The translations under genes were made by a program, and so were the position numbers. Shown here one piece after another: positions 10,620 to 11,733 of a DNA stretch of 11,733 nucleotides; the stretch's first letter is position 1, and every line of letters starts with the position of its first letter. The notes beneath the pieces were generated by a model that had not been told where the DNA came from, made no database searches, and was given only the letters and a program-made list of their open reading frames with translations. The stretch is from Monoraphidium neglectum (taxonomy: Eukaryota; Chlorophyta; Chlorophyceae; Sphaeropleales; Selenastraceae). Location of the stretch: the NCBI RefSeq assembly GCF_000611645.1, contig NW_014012210.1, positions 2,366 to 14,098 of the forward strand, read 5' to 3'.

Positions 10620-10678
<59 letters not shown>

Positions 10679-11720
10679 TGCTGCGGCAGTGGCAGCGGCA
10701 GTGGCGGCCTCTGCTGCTGCTGCGGCGCCTGCTGCAGGCGCTTCTCAGGGTGCGGCTTCTGGGGGCATGGGAGGGGGCGCATGCGAGTCGTACTCTCACA
10801 CCCTCCCTACCTTGCGCGCGGCCCGTCGCTGTCCCCGCCTCGGCGACAGGGCACGGGCACCCAGGTATCGCGCGAGGTGGACACCGGGTGCGCCGTCACC
10901 GCGCTGGCGCTACCGTACGGCGGGCGCGTGCTGTTTGCCGGCACTGAGACGGGCGCCGTGCGCGGGTACCGCTACCCTCTGACCGGGGAGTTTTACGAGG
11001 TGGGTGCCTTCGGTCACCGGGAGCCACAGCGTCACCGCCATGACATAGGGTGAAATGCTCGTGGTGTGGCGGCGCACCAATCATTGCGGCAAGTGTCCCT
11101 GGCCGCATGTCATCAGGGCCCCTCCCTTGCGCTTCGCCTAGGGGCGAACACCACACACAACTGCTGTGCAGGGCGGTTTTCAGGCGGCACGTGCGCTGCA
11201 CGCCTTGAGCACACCCGCCAGGGTTGCACACCATTGTCGTGCACAGCCAGCCCCTGAACCGACGCGCCGCTCCGCTCCCGCCCCCGCCACTCCCTGCCCC
11301 CGCCGTCCAACCCCCTACAGCTCAAGCTCCACGCCGGCCCGGTGACGCGCCTGGCGGTGTCGTACGACGACTGCCTGCTGCTCAGCGCGGGCGCGGACGG
11401 CGCGGTGGTGGTGATGGACGTGAAGGACAAGGAGCTGGCAAAGGCCTCGGCGAGGCGCGACCAGGCGCGCCCAGTTTTGCTGTGCTTGGAATGCTCCTGT
11501 GGCCCCTGCGTCTGATATGGCGGCCCGCCGCTGCGTTGAGTTCGAACAGCTGCGAGGTTTGATTGCACTGCTGGTGCATGCGTCTTTCCCCCTCCTCCCC
11601 AAAATCGATCATACAAAACAACGGCCTATCCAGGAGAAGCTGCCGTGGGCGGAGGAGGTCCTTGTCAGCAAGGCTGAGCTGGACGAGCGGCGTGCGCGCG
11701 TGACAGAGCTGGAGCAGCAG
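4666..11720 (+). CDS. CFAP57: Cilia- and flagella-associated protein 57 (FAP57/WDR65) homologue, 5' 23 exons, partial
   Basis: Exons: 4666-4694, 4845-5070, 5270-5344, 5573-5623, 5832-5882, 6024-6074, 6264-6331, 6538-6610, 6812-6958, 7216-7290, 7495-7613, 7839-7923, 8143-8203, 8414-8474, 8768-8815, 9046-9103, 9374-9459, 9715-9832, 10066-10160, 10393-10510, 10865-10999, 11321-11464 and 11634-11720. They join in one frame for 687 codons; a GTGTGG donor follows, so the 3' half is outside. CFAP57 is an axonemal WD-repeat/coiled-coil protein at the 96-nm repeat, needed for assembly of some inner dynein arms. The start [17 protein letters not shown] (1-17) fits family N-termini. Further marks are [58 protein letters not shown] (372-391), HVRLWNY (392-398), [10 protein letters not shown] (427-436), [36 protein letters not shown] (511-519) and [11 protein letters not shown] (611-621). 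The last exon (659-687), with [12 protein letters not shown], enters the coiled coil. Length so far suits the WD half of a roughly 1,250-residue family. Fourteen introns are phase 0, seven phase 2 and one phase 1. Confidence 0.93.
7924..8142 (+). other. CFAP57 intron 12 with a GC donor (GC-AG)
   Basis: The upstream exon ends LALLNQ with CAG, followed by GCGAGC rather than GT. The intron ends ACCAG before GAGCTGATGAAG. Both edges are phase 0, and the joined protein runs from the WD strand of exon 12 into the loop of exon 13 as expected. No GT donor nearby keeps both frame and homology. Confidence 0.65.
9494..9527. repeat. Inverted repeat (hairpin) in CFAP57 intron 17
   Basis: TCATGATGAC (9497-9506) and GTCATCATGA (9515-9524) are perfect reverse complements separated by eight bases, GAGGTCTT. 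Allowing one mismatch, the arms extend to 13 bases (9494-9506 with 9515-9527). The structure starts 34 bases after the intron's 5' splice site at 9460. Function is unknown; it could be an intronic RNA hairpin or the remnant of a small inverted-repeat element. Confidence 0.7.
10516..10740 (+). repeat. CTG/CAG trinucleotide repeat tract in CFAP57 intron 20
   Basis: About 225 bases dominated by CTG units with occasional CCG, TTG and CAG interruptions. The longest pure run is (CTG)18 at 10621-10674. It fills most of intron 20 (10511-10864), which joins exon 20 (ending KIKELEDAA) to exon 21 (starting VSREVDTGC). The tract is intronic because the flanking exons join directly in the order expected for the family. 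Such repeats are usually length-polymorphic through replication slippage. Confidence 0.9.
11465..11633 (+). other. CFAP57 intron 22 with an apparent GC donor (GC-AG)
   Basis: Exon 22 ends AKASARRDQ with CAG, followed by GCGCGC. The acceptor ATCCAG precedes [11 protein letters not shown]. Both edges are phase 0. Reading on without splicing reaches TGA at 11513-11515. The match to the GC-AG donor consensus is weaker than at intron 12, so a GT donor a few codons away (for example within 11465-11500) is not excluded. Confidence 0.5.
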
Positions 11721-11733
11721 GTGTGGTTGCGTG

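Noticed and set aside
10360..10782. Minus-strand open frame of 140 codons with long poly-glutamine, antisense to CFAP57 intron 20
   Set aside because: It is the CAG complement of the CTG repeat. It has no splice structure or conserved domain, and the sense strand carries well-supported exons on both sides.
1..11733. Search for tRNA, rRNA, CRISPR arrays, insertion sequences, terminal repeats, reverse transcriptase or transposase motifs
   Set aside because: None seen by eye on either strand. Repeats are limited to the CTG tract, the intronic hairpin and degenerate CAG/TGC-rich sequence.

Overview
The window looks like nuclear DNA of a GC-rich green alga. Short coding exons (about 50 to 280 bases) with G/C-ending codons are split by GT-AG introns of about 130 to 350 bases, and the two recognisable genes are eukaryotic. 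One is a ciliary protein, so the lineage has, or has kept genes for, motile cilia. Core Chlorophyta (Trebouxiophyceae or Chlorophyceae) is an inference from base composition, intron style and protein flavour. There is no bacterial operon structure, and I found no tRNA, rRNA, transposon or CRISPR array.

Layout, left to right. (1) 194-445, minus strand: the first two exons of an unrecognised gene that leaves the window on the left. (2) 446-849: a divergent intergenic region. (3) 850 to about 2114, plus strand: a tentative small gene whose first exon encodes a hydrophobic N-terminal segment; its 3' half is uncertain and lies beyond a roughly 750-base repetitive non-coding stretch. (4) 2115-2369: a short convergent gap. 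(5) 2370-4066, minus strand: a six-exon gene for a protein phosphatase-1 inhibitor-2 (IPP-2) family protein of 291 residues. (6) 4067-4665: a 599-base divergent promoter region. (7) 4666 to the right edge, plus strand: the first 23 exons (687 residues) of a CFAP57 (FAP57/WDR65) homologue, cut by the window end just after its coiled coil begins.

The two recognised genes are head to head. CFAP57 is an axonemal protein needed for correct assembly of a subset of inner dynein arms. Inhibitor-2 regulates PP1, a phosphatase also found in axonemes. Shared control of the pair is an attractive but unproven inference.

I saw no clearly new multi-gene system. The most unusual structures are a (CTG)n-rich CFAP57 intron that is stop-free and a multiple of three long, two apparent GC-AG introns in the same gene, an intronic perfect hairpin, and the divergent phosphatase-inhibitor/ciliary gene pair. 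All gene models were built by hand from splice signals, reading phase and remembered family patterns; no search or transcript data were available.
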